This document shows, piece by piece, positions 12,473-26,800 of a DNA stretch of 64,000 nt. The position numbers and the translations under genes were made by a program. The number at the start of each line of letters is the position of its first letter. Positions within the stretch are counted from its first letter, which is position 1. The stretch comes from Stercorarius parasiticus (taxonomy: Eukaryota > Chordata > Aves > Charadriiformes > Stercorariidae): positions 946,805 to 1,010,804 of the forward strand of contig VWZL01000360.1 in the NCBI GenBank assembly GCA_013396915.1. Direction: 5' to 3'. The notes under the pieces were generated by a model that saw nothing but the letters and a program-made list of their open reading frames with translations, ran no database searches and had not been told where the DNA came from.

Positions 12473-12583
12473 AGGATGTGAGCAACGTGATCTAATGAAA
12501 GACGTCTCTGCCCATGGGACGGGTGTTGGACTCGATGATCTTTACAGGTCCCTTTCAACCCAAACCACTCTCTGATTCTGTGG
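12473..12583 (+). mobile_element. CR1 3' terminal fragment
   Basis: A short CR1 tail in plus orientation: GAGCAACGTGATCT, then GGTGTTGGACTCGATGATC, then CCCTTTCAACCCAAACCA and a terminal CTGATTCTGTGG. It is opposite to GPR137B. Only the 3' end survives, as in most CR1 insertions. Confidence 0.85.
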
Positions 12584-14585
12584 TCTTTCACTAGCCTGTC
12601 ACAATTAAGATTCAGGACCTCAGCGGTGGGTATGCACATATTACACCACGTCAATTGCTCTGTATAATATAGGAAATGAGGTCAGTTTTATATATCTGGC
12701 TCTTTTACAAAGGCTAACCACATTCATGCTCAGAGGTCTGGATATTAAAACAAAATACTACTGAAGTTCTTTACCTACAGAGCTGAATAAGAGAGAAAAG
12801 GCTAGACCAGGTCAAAGAGTGATTTGCATTAGAAATGCAGTAGGCAAGAGTCAGGGTGGACATGGAGCTATGGTGGGGAAGGTAGTCTGTGCATGAGTAA
12901 TTCCAGTCACAATACATAAGTGTTTAGGAATGGAAACGCTCCAAGAGCTACATCAGCACAGTGCTGATATAGTCACTTCATAGGCATTGACTAAATATCA
13001 CAAGCTCCCTTTGCTTGAAGAAGGACATTTTCAAGCAGTTTTCAGGAATAAAGCCTTGCCACAAACATCAGTAACAGATGAAGTTCAAAGCTTCTAACTC
13101 TCACCTCTAACGCCAGACAGGAACATGTTCACAAACCTGTCCCATGCCACCCTGACAAGCAGGGAGGATGTGCAAAGCCATCCTCTTTGTTTCTCTTGCC
13201 TATGCATACCATCAGAGGCAGGCACGCTTGCACTGGGCGCTGGCTGGGGACCTGGCTGGTGTGTGCTGTGCTTGTCTGCCAGCCCATACTCCTGCATTTC
13301 CTTCCCACAGAAACCAGAGCGCAAAGGCAGGGTGAACTTATTTGTATGCCACAGTGTTTACCAGGGAGCATCCAGCTCTTGCCCCTTGTGGTTTGGGATG
13401 TGGCCAAGATGTGCACACAGACCCACTAACTTGAAAGCATTCCTGAGGTCACCAAAATAGACACAGCCTCTCTGTTCCCATCCTGACAATTTCTGCATCA
13501 GCTGTGGTTCAGCATGGAGCCCACATCCCTCAGTCAGCCACCACACCCTGCGTGTCCCATACCCTCACCAGCCCAAGCACAGCCCACCCCAAGCCTGCTC
13601 TCATTGTACTGCCATTCTGCCAAACGTGGTTTCTGAAACACTTGCTCCAGATGTTTGTCTCTCCAGCTGTATCAAACCCCAATTGGATGCCAAACTTTCC
13701 AGGGCAAGAACAATGTTAATATTTGACCTGTTGATACAGTAGTATGTTATCCTAATAGTCAGCAAGTAACAGGTAAGATTTCAGTTTCAAATTACTCTGT
13801 TTTCCTATCCTGAATTCAGATTGTAAATTCTTTCTTTATAATGGAGACAACCTCTCTCTCTCTTCCCCTGTCTAAACAACACTGCCCAACTGAGGCTTTT
13901 AGGCATTGCAACAATAAACGTTAATTTATTGAGCTCTTTCTCAACTTTCTGTACATTACTGCCCTTTGGGGAACTTTCAAGTAGTTCCTGACAATTCCTA
14001 CTGCTCAACAAGATCCCAGACAAATCTCTCCACCTCAATGCAAAGCTACCATAACCTCAACTTGACAGAGTCAGGGGAGGTTATCTGTGAGCTCCCAAAT
14101 ACTTCATCAGGTTGAATCCATTCTCACTAGCTCTTTCCCTTCACAACTCTTCTCTCATCTTCCCAAAAATTTTGAGTCTTTTATTACCACTCACCTCACA
14201 GATTAATACATACTCAGTCACACTCATTCCTGTCAAAACAAATACATCACTCTGCTACCTTTACCAAAGCACTGGATCTGAATTCACCTAGCAACACAAA
14301 TGTTGAGAACCTGTAAACAAATCACCAGGGTGAGTGTTTTCTGCTTGCATTTGAAATATTTGCCATTGAAATATGTGAATGCCTAAAGGCAGTGCTTGTG
14401 TTGGGAAATGACAAAGATTTCTGAATGTCATAGGAAGAAGCTGCCCTCAGAACCATCATCGTAAAACATTGGTATATAAATATGAACAGCTGAGATATGA
14501 CTGCCACAAATTATCAAAGATGTAGTGTTTCTCAAAGAGCATGGCTTCTGTTCTTTACCACATTAAACGTTTGCATAGTTCTTAC

Positions 14586-14635
14586 CTGTATTTCAGTAGC
14601 TCTGGGGAATATTTTGACTTAGCTTTGAAAATCAC
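14586..14635 (-). CDS. GPR137B: GPR137B coding exon 2 (50-bp small exon)
   Basis: The exon reads VIFKAKSKYSPELLKY plus the first two bases of an Arg codon finished by exon 3. It is too short for most ORF searches; I located it by looking for the family sequence between TM segments. The acceptor is TTTTGCAG|GTG (14,636) and the donor ACAG|GTAAG (14,585). Incoming phase is 0 and outgoing phase 2. It encodes the basic cytosolic loop after the exon 1 helices. Skipping it would shift the frame. Confidence 0.95.
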
Positions 14636-17600
14636 CTGCAAAACAGAAAAATATTGCATCAAACATAGGATACGTGTAAGTAAAGAAAGACGCTGTGATC
14701 CACACGAATCCTGTCTCACAGGTCACAAGAAATGTAATGATAGGTTTCATTACATAACAGATTTGCATTTATTGCTTATCCATGGCAGACAAACTCTAAG
14801 CAAAGTATTAAAACCACTCAGCAGGTGATCACGATGTACTTGCATACAAATTGTCTACACCACTATTTTCACTTACTCTGCCTTGGGAATAAGGTCCTTT
14901 ATACCAGTGTTCACAAGAGGACCAATGCCAATATAATCATAGAGGCAAGTAATTATTAGGCTCTTACATGACCTAACAGTACAGGCCTCTCAAGTAGACC
15001 AGCTCTTACTGGCATAGTGGGTCAGACGCTCTATTCCCATGAAGAGCCTGTCATAGTACCCTGGCCTGAAATTGGACATATACGTTTGTAGCCATGTTAC
15101 ATTGCCAAAAGGATGCCATTGAGAACCAAACTCATTGTTTTACTCTGAGGTATATTTGGCTTCTGCTGGCTGTCTGTTCACTATACAACAATATGTATTT
15201 TTACAGAGAGATAGCTCAGGCCCAGTAGTTACTTCGCTGTAATAGACAAGACAAAATACTGACATGTTTTCTGCAATGTAGCTAGGTAATATCAGTCACA
15301 GGTGTTTAACCACCATCAGAAATATTACGAAAATACATCTGCATATTTTATACCTTATTTATTAAAGAAAATTACAGGGACACATCACTGTTTTTTCATA
15401 AGTTAAGAGCGTTTGCAAACACACTCAGTTTACAAATGTTCATTTAAACCAATACTGAAGCATGCTGATTGCTAGTATTACAAAAAAACCCCCACGTTGT
15501 ATCACTTATTCTGGGTTTTTTCCTAATTGCTTTCTCCTCAAGTTATCCCGCCTTATCCATTTCACTTGGTTTTGCATGCCTTTTAGCATAGCTTGCATAA
15601 TATTTGCTATGATTATCATGCTTTCACAAGGAAACAGGACTTACATGATCACTATTTATGTGTAGGCATGTGTCTGCCTGTTAACCTCTTTATCTGTCCC
15701 CTCACTAATCTTAAAATACTCCAGTCAGAGAACTGATGGAAAAATACTTGAAGCATCAAAGACATGATCCTTTATCACCCTCCTAAAAATCAGTGACCCA
15801 ACAGAAGTAAGGAACCCCATAAATGCATCTGATATATGACCTCTGTGAGGAGAACCCCACATAATGATCCTACACATCACCCAATATGAAAGAGTCTGCG
15901 TTGCAGTCTTGTAAGAAATGCCCCAGTTATGGAAACAGCTCAAAGTCAAGCATGAGACATAAATCTGGAGAAAATTAGGCTTCACTTGTTCCAGCGCTCC
16001 TGGAACAACTTGTCATTTAACTCCTATTCACCATAAACAGCTGCCTTGACATGGAAATTATTTTTGTGACGCATCAGCCTGCTCAGCACTAGCTGAAGCA
16101 GCAGAGAACACTGAGCTATTCAGCAGGCCCTAGAAAAATAATTGCTGAGAATAAAACTGAAAAGTTGGGGGAAAAAAATCTCTAAAAATATTCTTCAACC
16201 ATTGATACTGTTTTCAAATAGTTAACATCTCTGGCAGCATCCCTTACAAAAGATTTTTGTGATTCATTCTCCAAATTCCTGGATCATGAATTCTCACTGG
16301 AGTTCAGGAAGAAGCTTTATGTTGTTTTACCTACTTGCTACTGAAAGGAGAGGTTCAAAAGGCTTGTGAATGTTCTGTGTTCCCATGGTACACAAAGGGG
16401 GGCTGTCAGTTTTTAGAGAAGAGTTGGGGTTCAAATTACTTCCTGTATGCTTTTTGTACTAGACTTGTTGCCTACTCTGCTTCTTCTGGAAGACGCTGTG
16501 GACAAGCGGGAAGGAAAAGATTCCTGACCTCAATGAAACTAAACAAGTAAAACTTGTCTCTAGGGCCATTCCACAATCCTCACCTGTTCTGAGTAGCACT
16601 TACTCACACATATTGTACCGTTAATTTTGACAGCTTTCAGGAATAGCACTGAACGGAAGTGTACAGGGCCTGTGCAAAGAACTACAAAAGACAAGCAATT
16701 TGCAGTGGGCAATGAGTTATGCTGAGTCCACAAAAGCTAGAAAATTCACAAGTCCCTGAATACTATCTCCTGTGGTTCCCCCAAAAGGATCCACTTACCC
16801 CTGTAATGTCACAGACCACTCCTGTCACATTAAACAGTCGAGGGCTGCCCTACCTAGCAAAAGCTCCGTGGATGACTTAGCTAAAACTAAACATGATGTT
16901 CCTGCTGCAGATCCAGCAGGATCTCCAGATGCAAGATTGCCAAAACAGCTGTTATTGTGATTCCCCATTTGGTGGGCCTCTCCCAGTTGATAAATGGTTC
17001 TGGATCTTATCAGAGCAATATGACCATTAAGAAAGAAAATGAACACTGAATAAAAAAATGGATGCTACATAGAATGAAAGCTACTCTATAAGGCACGGGC
17101 ACTCTTACGATTTCACTGCTAGACAGAAATATAAGCGGCCAAGTTCTGCCAGCTTTGCTTAAACACTGATAGGGCCTTAGTTCATGCGTATCCTTGCTGG
17201 AAGCAATGTGATTGTCACAAAATAAAGGGCTGTTCAGTGGGAGTAAAGATGTCAGAAGCTGATCTCAATATACCTCACATGCGTGGGTGCAGCTTTTTTG
17301 CTTTTAACAGTCATTTAGCTCAAGAGACTGGTTGCTCAATGGCCCCTCCCCGCAACAGTGTTGAGAAAGCTTCCAGTCAATATCTGAGTCATCTCAGCAA
17401 GTCTTCCAGCAAACCAGAGCAAACCAGACTATTCCTAAGAATAGACTAAACAGCAAGCAGAAGGCAGACTTTTTAAAAAATACCTTTCAGAGAGCCCCAA
17501 GATGAACAGCAACACAGAAAACTCAGTGAAATTCCTTGCTAATTTTCTGATGTCTAAACTGTTACTTTTTCTTCTTAAGAGTATTTCCCCTTTTGCTTGT

Positions 17601-20600
17601 TCTTTAAAGAAGAAATATCCTGGTTTGACTCCTTGTTTTTGCTGAAGGACTGGAAACCTCAAATGAGATTCTCACACTCCCTCCTCCACTCCCCTGAGGT
17701 ATATGTCTGGCATATAAAACTGCAGCAGTACAAGATGACTCCAAAAAGCCCTTCATACAGCCAGGGAAAATTTCTGTTGCAGGAACTGATGTAAACAGCT
17801 GACCTTAAAGACATTTCACCAGGTCTCAGCAGAGGAGAAGTGAGGGTGGCATGGGAGTCCGTCAGCAGCTCGGCTGCAGAGAGTTCTGCAGAGCTGCTGG
17901 GCAGCAGAGCAGGCAGACGGGACCAGGCTGCTGTAGCTGAAGGGGGTTCCAGCTACGGTTATGAAAGTTAAATTAGGAGCCACTCTGGCCCTGTAAGTAT
18001 CAATGAAACAGGTGTCAAAGCCAAGTCCCAGAGCAAAAAAGAAAATCTCACTGGAGCAATTTTCAGTCCGTGCCCTGATTTAGCTGAACTGACGTGATGG
18101 CTGGCACAAACCTCCAGTGTACCTCTAGTGCTAGCTGATCGATTCACTTTTACGGGAGCTGCAGCTCAGCTTACCAAAAAGCCTCAGGTATATGTTAAGT
18201 GCTTGCATATGTCTCAAGCTGGCCCTCTGCACAGGAATGAAGTTCAGCTTTATTTACCAGTTCTCATTTCAAAAACTCTAAGGAGCATAGCGTGTACTTT
18301 TCCTTCCCAGTTCCTTTCACCACGGCCCCTCTCTTCCTCTGTCACACTCCATGCAAACTTCTCTTTGCACCTTGAAAATAAGCCATGACCTCATGCAGGT
18401 CCACAGTCCCTCACCATCAGCATGTACACCTTTCCTCTGCTGTGTATCTTCCAGTCCCAAGCCCACGTTCCCCTTTCTCTCTTTCTCCCATGTCTATTCT
18501 TTCATTTGGATCAGATTCCCCAAAACATACAAGTTTTCCCTCTACTCTCTAAACTCTACAATTTGTATGGCCTACAGACGTGGGCAACATGACTCCCTAC
18601 CATACTCAGCCTTGTGTAAATTGGTAAAAATAGTCCTGAAAGGACAGGGACCATTGCGGGGCTGGCACCCACGGTAAACTTGCGTATGTAGCTTTCCTAT
18701 CAAATTATTTTCTAAGTCAAATGACCTCATTTTTCATGTCAGATGCTGACAGCCAGCCAGTCTGCAGATGCAATTTGTCTTCTATAGATCCAATACTGCA
18801 GGCAACATTTTACGCCAAGCATATCTGCTGATGCTTTACCATCCATAGTTAGACTCCTAGGTAGTTCTATGTACATGTAAAGCATGCTTTAAATTAATAA
18901 AAAGCTTTATAAAATATGGTGTGTTCATCTCTACTAAAAAATAAATATTTCTCCTAAGTAAAAAGCCCTCTCTGTTCTCTCACTGGTGGTATTACTTTTG
19001 AAATGCTATCCCCAGTAATTAGAGCATGAGAAGTTCTCTTAATTTTCTTCCCAGAGCTAACACATACCCCAGTTCCACTGAGATAAACGTAACCTCTCTG
19101 AAAGCCTTGTGCTGGTTTTACCCCACCCTGCCAGGCACTTCCAGCATGGCCAGCTTCCCCTCTGAACTGTCTTACTCTGCACAATTTCTCTTCATTTGAA
19201 AGTCCCTGATTTTATCAGCCCTGCCTGGGAGGCAGGGTAAGCTTCTCAATCTGGATGCCAGAAAAAAGGGAAGATGGTTACGGAGGAGGAAAGAGAGGTA
19301 AATCTGTCTACCAGCCCTTCTCCACCCATACAGCCTCATAGTTCTTTAGCTCAGTACCACGTTCCCTAAGTCCTGGAGAAGTTCCCAACCTGATGATTAA
19401 ACCTACAGCCCACCAAATGTTTTGCTGTGCCTGGCCACAGGGGAGGCCTGGGATTTCCAGCATCCCCTAGAGCTCACGGTCTTTGGCCCTGACCTTGTTT
19501 TTTGAGTCTGTAACCTTCCATCCTAGCTTCCCTCCTGCTTCATTTGTATCCTGTTCCCCAGGGAAATGTAAAGTCTGAAGCAAACAGGACAACATGAAGC
19601 AAGTCCTTCTCTGCCCACCCCTCACACACACCAGGAAAAGCAACTTGTTTTATTTCCCAGAACCTCTTTACGCTTTTGCCCACAGCACTGACTGTAAAGC
19701 CTGAGGACTTATCTCAGTCTCCTGTTGTCAGGGGCAGGACATAAATAAGAGAGTGCCTGAGTCCTGGGATCCTTGCTGTCTGGAATCACTTAAAGTAGAA
19801 AATACATTATTTGCCGATTTGCAGTCTTTGCTTTATCAAGCAGCAAAATAAACCTGTGGGAGCTGCAGGTGTGAGGCAAACATATCTACGGGCTTTTCGG
19901 TCTCTGTGGGTGGGAACACACACTTCAGCTCCCTATCCGATGGATCAGGATCAGGGACCTGCTCTGGCTTGGTACAATGCAGTTATTTGACAGTGTTGGG
20001 CTACTGTCTTACGAAAGTGCCACTGGATCTCATCCTCACTTGAGATTTATTTTAATGATTTCTAAGCAGACAGAGGCTTCTCCTAAGAGAGTGGGTCACA
20101 CTGCGTTTTTTTTCTTTAGAAGAGACTGAATACAGACACAGGATTAACAAATTCTAATAAATTTAGCACTCTCATTGGAAATCATACATATTTTCTGCAG
20201 TATGATTTCTGAGAGGAGCTAATATTATATAAGCTTTATCTGCAGCAGCCTTATCTTCTATTCTTCTATTCTGCCATAAGCAGGGCATCAAGATCTAGCG
20301 AAGGACCTTGAATTTGGCTTTTAATCCAAAGATCCCTCAGGAATTGTTCTGAGTCAAAACTATTTTGATTGTAACTTCTCTTTCCTTCACAGATTCCCCA
20401 CTTTAGCAATCTGCCCCAACGCATTACAGCTCCTTCTGCTTTATCTGCTAATGGTGATGCTCAGGCCTGGGAACAACCCTTCCTGTGCTGATGACATTAT
20501 GGCATATTTGTCTTGCTACACATAAAATACAGTCTAAATTTGTGTCCCCATTGCTTTAGGATACCTATTAAAAAGAGAATAGTTGTGGCTAACTTTCTGT

Positions 20601-23380
20601 CAAGTTCAAAGGTTCTTATTATTCTGAAAAATGTCCTCAGGCACTTGCCAAATGAGTTTTTTGTTTGGCCAGGAGGATCTGCAATATTTTTTTTAATCAC
20701 TTTTTCTTCTCACATCTATGTCTAAAAGTTTTCCTAGCAGTGCCACATGTCTGAGTGCCATACAGCAGATAATAAACACCTGCAAATTCCAGAGACCCAT
20801 TGAGGTCTCTTCCAGTCCTCTGTCCCTATACTATGCATAGATCACTTCTTTCCCTCTAGCTAAGTTAAATAGCATGGTTTTCATGCAGTGAGACACCGCT
20901 GCAGACCCTTCTTGCCTGCCTTCTAGAGAAGAAAGGATAAAAGTTGTTTCTGAACAGGTCTGTGAAGTTATACACCATTACTGAAAACAAAATTCTCTCT
21001 TCCCACCCCTTTCACACTAGTTCTTGCTTGCCTACTGTGGAAAGCTAGATGCACATTAAATATACAGTCTCAAGGAGATGCTGAATTTCAAGCCAAACCA
21101 CCTTTTAATGGTTAGAAGTAAAAAATTAATAACAGTGAATTAAAAATATGTGCATTTATTCTGTGTCTCACATTTTATTTGTACAATGGCTGTGTTTGTA
21201 TTTCTTAAGGCTTTGTTTTGGCTGGGGAGATATCTGAGATGAGATTTCATCAGGAGCAACCAGCTCTGAAGCAAACAACAATATTAATAATATGCCTGTC
21301 TATAGTGGCCCATGATCTTTAAAGATTATGACACACATCACACACTCTGAAAGTCCCTTGCAAATATTGTTTGCAAATCCTCGCAACAATTCTTCAAGAC
21401 AGGTAACTATGACACTCTTTTACAGAGGGCCTCAGAGGAAGATCATGAGGACTCATGGTGACAAAGCAGAAATTGTCTCAAAGGCAGAATCGATAGCCTT
21501 AGTATTTTTTCTGTTTCCAACTACTGACTTGTACTTCCTGAATGCTATCAGACAGCAATGCCAAAAATAAGTTAAAAGGGCATATGTGTGCATTCGGTAT
21601 GCTTCCTTTTTAGATCTTCCTGAGACGAAAGGAACATTAAGCCCCTGAGTGCTGGCACTCTAATGCACAGAATGCAGACTGCTGTGCCCCCTCTGTGCTC
21701 ATGAGAGCCTCAGCTTCTCTTGGCAAAGAGCCAGGATGCTGCGTTCTGCCTCCAGACTTCCACAGCAGCCATCCATGTGTGTCTGAGGGAAGAATCTGAC
21801 CTAGGGCTACGACTTAATCCAAGCTGCTGTGATGGGGATGGACTGTGTGCTGATGGATGTCTGCCCCTGGGGAATCGCACCATTATCAAATGACTCTCAC
21901 AATAGCTATGGGATAAAGCATAGGTCACCACATGCCTGAGCTGGAGTTGAGTAGCATGTAGATGAAAGGTTCCTGTAATCCCTTAATATATCGCAAGTCC
22001 CAGGGAGTCAAGTGGGATGAGTTAGCAGGTGTTTCAGACACTGAATCCAGAAAAGTAAACCTAAGCACAAACCCGTGTATGTGGTTCTAAGTATTTAATA
22101 CCCTCTACAATTCAAGTGATCCCCTTACAGCTGTCATGCTTACCATTGCTGCTTTTTCAGTTCTGGGATGGCAGCTCTCACAAGCAGCCTGATCTCTCCA
22201 GCCAGGCTGTTTAGAATTGACAGGCCTGTAATTGCTGCAGAGCACTGTTAAACACTGTAGGCACTACAGAAGCACCCAGACCCAGATACTGAGCTGATTC
22301 CAAGTGGGGCACCCAACAACACCTAAAGCATCCTGAACAATGCTGGGGGTGCTCCAGGGCTAGCTGGTGCTCTCCTGGCCAACTACCCCTGCACTCAGAA
22401 AGCAGACACTAACAAGGGTCGTCTGGGTGCAGGCTTGGCTTCCTGCTCCAGGCACTGTAGTGGGATTGAGGAGGTAGAGTATCCAGACCCTTCCCTCCTG
22501 CAAGCTTCCTGTGAGATCTTAGGCAAACCCAGCAGCCTTTCTTTGTCTCAGCATGCCAATATCCCATCCTGCAGCCCAGTGCCAAGACACCCGAGCTCAT
22601 CATAAATACTTCCAAGCAAGTTTAACTGCAGCAACCTGGAGCATTGTGCAGCCTAACTCATCTGGCTTCTTAGCTGTCCGTAGCACAGATACACTCTCAA
22701 GACCTCTGTCTGAAATTGAGATATTATTTCCTTCACCCCACTATACAGTTAATTTACCTTTACATCAGAGGGTGTATCTCTGTACAGCACTTAGCACTTA
22801 CTGGGGTCCGAAGTCACTGTTCTTTGTAAAACAGATCAATATAGGAATTTGGGTCTGCAGTAGGACTCAAACAACAGTTTTGATGGTGATACACAGAACA
22901 GAAATCACACTCAGAAACATGTTAGCCAACTTATGAAAAACTGGAGTGGGGGGTTGCCAGCAAAATTAGAAATTACGGTTCTGACTGCACACAGAGATCA
23001 GGTTGGCTAAGCTAGGAGGTTTATGAAGTCTAGTAACAACAACAACAACAATAAAGAATAATAATAGAATGTCATTTTGGATGTCCAGCTTTCAACCTCT
23101 CCTGTACATTTCCCCCTCCAACGCTGAAATTGAATGATACCCATTTAATCGACAGTAGATATATTATTTGTCATTCCCGAAATGATCACTTCAGGTTCCA
23201 GTTTCATTGTAACACTGTTCACTTGCATATAGATCAAAAGTTAAAACTCCCAACTAAATAACTGAAATTTGCTTTTTGCATTGCCAAGCTACATTAGGAA
23301 ATTACATTTTTCTCATGATTCTTACAAAATAATGCTTTACCATTCTGTCAGATTTAATCGACCAAATATCTGTTGCTTAC
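14636..23380 (-). other. GPR137B: GPR137B intron 1, no gene seen
   Basis: This 8,745-bp GT-AG intron has donor CAG|GTAAGC at 23,380. It is mostly unique sequence; the only simple repeat I note is a short (AAC)n run near 23,036-23,053. I recognise no CR1, LTR or RNA gene. Open frames up to 127 codons occur but resemble nothing known to me. Confidence 0.75.
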
Positions 23381-23749
23381 CTGTGTGAAGTAAAGATTCA
23401 TCAGGGTCAGGGTGAAAAACTGGAGGCAGACTGGGAAGCAATAGAGAAGCCAGAAGATGAAGGGGCTGAGAGAATTTGCTGTGACAAAGTCTTTGAAGTA
23501 AAATGAAAAGAGCACAGTCCTAAGAGAGGCCCAAAACAAGCACAGAAACAGAAAGACAGTTTGGTAACTGAACCTCTTGTGCCTGTAGTGAAGGACCAGC
23601 CAGAGCTGGACGTAGATGAACACAAAAAGCAGTGAATAAAAAACAGTATATACAATGGTCAGGCCCAACTTCACATACGGAGGGACAGCTGGCGTCAGGG
23701 TCGGCGGAAGGGTGTCATTTTTCAATGTGTCCCACTCAGGGGCCTCCAT
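23381..23749 (-). CDS. GPR137B: GPR137B coding exon 1 with start codon
   Basis: GPR137B is a seven-transmembrane protein of lysosomal membranes, reported to act on Rag GTPases and mTORC1 and on osteoclast function. The 369-bp exon gives 123 residues: [16 protein letters not shown], an N-terminal region with one N-glycosylation sequon (NDT, residue 11), then three hydrophobic segments (about residues 27-49, 62-82 and 93-116), ending LMNLYFTQ. The start is firm: an in-frame TGA lies three codons upstream (23,756-23,758). The human protein carries about 15 extra N-terminal residues that this gene cannot have from this exon. Donor CAG|GTAAGC, phase 0. Confidence 0.97.
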
Positions 23750-23827
23750 TTGATATCAGGAATCGTCAGAATTATTTATTAAGTTTGGCTGCCGCTGTTG
23801 CCTCCTCCTCCTTCTCCTTTCATCTTC
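23750..23827 (-). other. GPR137B: GPR137B 5' UTR, with candidate splice acceptor
   Basis: Upstream of the ATG on the minus strand is a purine-rich leader bounded by CCTATGCTGTAG|GAAG at 23,828. The acceptor is preceded by a pyrimidine-rich stretch (TTGTTTTCTTTCATTTTC). The sequence here is not CpG-rich and has no evident core promoter. This suggests the leader is spliced from an upstream non-coding exon. Confidence 0.55.
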
Positions 23828-26800
23828 CTACAGCATAGGAATCAAGAAAATGAAAGAAAACAAGCTGCACTTCCTCTTTGGCAGCTCACTGTGGGCTGGT
23901 AGCACATGATCACAATTCAGAATGATTCATTAGGACTGCCTTTGTCAGCAATTGGCAGGGAACAGCTCAGAAAGCTGCCCTTTGCTGATGTTTGTGCACG
24001 AATCTTTACCATCCTTAAGAAACAAAGAAGCCCACCAGCCCCTGAACAGTTTACTGCTGATTTTTTTCCTAAGGAAAATAATCTGGATTTTAAATTAGTT
24101 AAGTAATGTTCTATTTTCTACAAGAAGCAGGTACCTGACATTTTCCCAGTGGCAGACACATCGTATCTTTGCAAGATTGTTTTTTGTCGTTTCCCATTTA
24201 GCAAGTACTTTATTTAGCTGCATTTTATTAGGAATAATTTTAAGCACCTTAAAATACTCATAAAATTCAAACCACTGTAATAGGCTGCAACAGTTCAGCT
24301 CTGCATTGCAGAAACATTTGTGTTTATAAGGAAATACACAATTTGCAAAGCAAATCTAATACATTCAGTATCTTCTTTTCCTTCTAACATAAGACATTTC
24401 ACTAGAAAGGAAGAAAAGGCGCACCAAGGCTTCCAAATGCGGTGCATACAGAAACAAATAAAACCCCCTAAATACTCAAATTCACCAAAGCCTACATGTA
24501 GCTACAGGTTCTTTTCTTTTTGGTTGTTGTCTATTTGTGCCATCACTGTGGCAACAGCTGAGTAGACACACCTTCTCACAAGTGTGCAGATGTACCCTTG
24601 GGATTAAATCTATAAATTAATAGGCGCTACGGCAGGCTGCTGGGTTTGACTCACAGGGCTGAGAAGTGAGAACTGAAACTTGAGTGGTTTAGACATTTGT
24701 AGCATGGTGGAAATGCTTCATATATCTCTAGGTCATGCCTAGCGTCATACACCATTCAATAACAAGGTTTTTAAAAGACACCTTGGTTATGGCTGGAGCA
24801 CTGCCATGTTTTGTTCTATCTTTTATAGTAAGCAGATTACAAGAAGTGCTTATTACCTGGAATCCCTAGGGAGGACCCCGCATGTCTGGTGAGCAGTGAA
24901 AAAAGATTCCTTTAGTGAAAGTGTCCATGTAGTGAACTAACACCATATACAGGGTATGCAGATACTGATACTGACACTGAGTACGAACTAAAGTAATGAT
25001 TTCCATCATTAGTGCCTAATCCCAAGAGTTCAGAACAACTATTTTCTTGAAAAAGAGAATTATTATATATATAAATACAGCTTATATGAGTTTGGATGGC
25101 TTTTTAAAAAGATCTCTAATTGAAGCCCATCCTGCCCTAAAAATACCACACTGAATACTTCCGTGTTTAGGTACTAAAACATAAGCAGTTTGATTTTAAC
25201 GGTGCCAAGCAAACTTAGCTGCCATTGACTGGAAAGGGATCTGTGTGTTCCCAGTGCTTCTGTAAATCAGATAACTTCCATTAAGGTGTCTTGAAATGAT
25301 TTTAAGACCCTTACCAGGAGCAGTCAGCTTTGGAAATCCTGGATAAACAGCTCACAGAAGCAGGGTGATACAGAGCACTGAGTGGCTGTGTCGATTTGAC
25401 GATGTATAGAAATACACGGAACACAGAGTCAATGATGGGAGAGGATAAGAAATGTCCAAGCACTAAAAATCATGTACATGTACAGAGGTATGCTATAGCT
25501 TGCACAGAAAGAGAATTTTATGGCTTCAACATAAAAAATTTGGACTTAGTTTTAAATTACCACCTGCTCCTAGATCCTGTGTATTTCCTGAAAAAAAAGT
25601 AAAATTGACTCAATACTAGAGTAGAACATGGAAATCAGAGAAGATATCTGTACTCGGGCCATCACGTTCATTAGGCAAACACGGGGAAGATAAAGGGTCT
25701 GGACAGGAGCTTTGACAATATGTGCAACAAATAGATTAGATACAAAAAAATATATTTCAGTACATACTATAGAAGGCTCCATCTTCCAGATCAGGAAAAC
25801 ATCTCCCCTAGACTGATACATACTTCCTTCTAGCAGACAAGGAAAACCTCTTCTTAGCCTTTCTCGGTTGCACTAATAGGCCTGCCTTATACATCCCTCA
25901 GTCTCCACAACCCCAGTGTACACATGCACTATCTAGAGGCCAGAGTACAGTGATAATAAATCCAGCGGGTTACACACTACCTCTCTGCTCTCAGCACAAA
26001 CTTGGTGATTATACTTGTGGCTAACATTAACCCATGGTGGCCATAAGCAATCTATTGCTTTTTATCAGTGACCTATAACAACTCTTCACACCTTGTGCTA
26101 TAAGACTTTAACCTGCTAAATGAGGGTAAAGGCTTCCATGGCATGCCATCAGCAAAACCACCAGGATTTTAAGACTGCCATATGCCTGAATTATACTGTA
26201 AAATGTACAGAGAAGCAGGAACCATTTCCACTCAACAAACTGCTGGCTTCCCTTAGTGCCCCTGTGGATGTGATTGCCAATTCACACTTCACGGGGAACA
26301 TGTTGTCAACAGCCAAAGAAAGCTGCTGCTCCCTTGATCAGGTGTTGCCAAGGGGCAGCAAAGAACAGCAGTCGCACAGACTGCGTCACGGATATGTGTC
26401 CTTGCCAGTAGGTGAGTGATGGTTGGTTGGGAAACTCTGCGTTGCAGCATTACAAGAAACTTCTTAATAAACCAAATTTCACATGCAGCTCTCCAGTGCT
26501 TAAGAAGTTCAGCCACTGCTTGGTCTTCAGCACACTCCTGCTGCTGTCTAGGGATGTTGGGCAATTCGAGATGATCTGTTTGTGTTACTGTTTTCTTTCT
26601 AAGGGTCATTGTCCAAAGGAATAAACTTGAGTGGAGCTCCAGGGTTCAAAAAGCTGCTTAGCTAGGCTGTCCCACTGCTATTTGACTTGAAATGAACAGA
26701 AGTAGATAACAAAGTATCTGAATTCTGCAAGTTGAACTGCTGCCCTGCTCCTGAGCAGAGAGGTCTAGAGTTCTCATCTTTGATGTCACTTGCAGTTAAT

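Larger units (their letters stand above)
8673..14585 (-). other. GPR137B: GPR137B intron 2
   Basis: This 5,913-bp GT-AG intron holds two CR1 fragments of opposite orientation (9,864-10,668 and 12,473-12,583), an 86-bp direct duplication (10,234-10,319 and 12,039-12,124), and an A-rich tract at about 12,335-12,367. No exon or RNA gene was recognised in the remainder. Confidence 0.85.
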
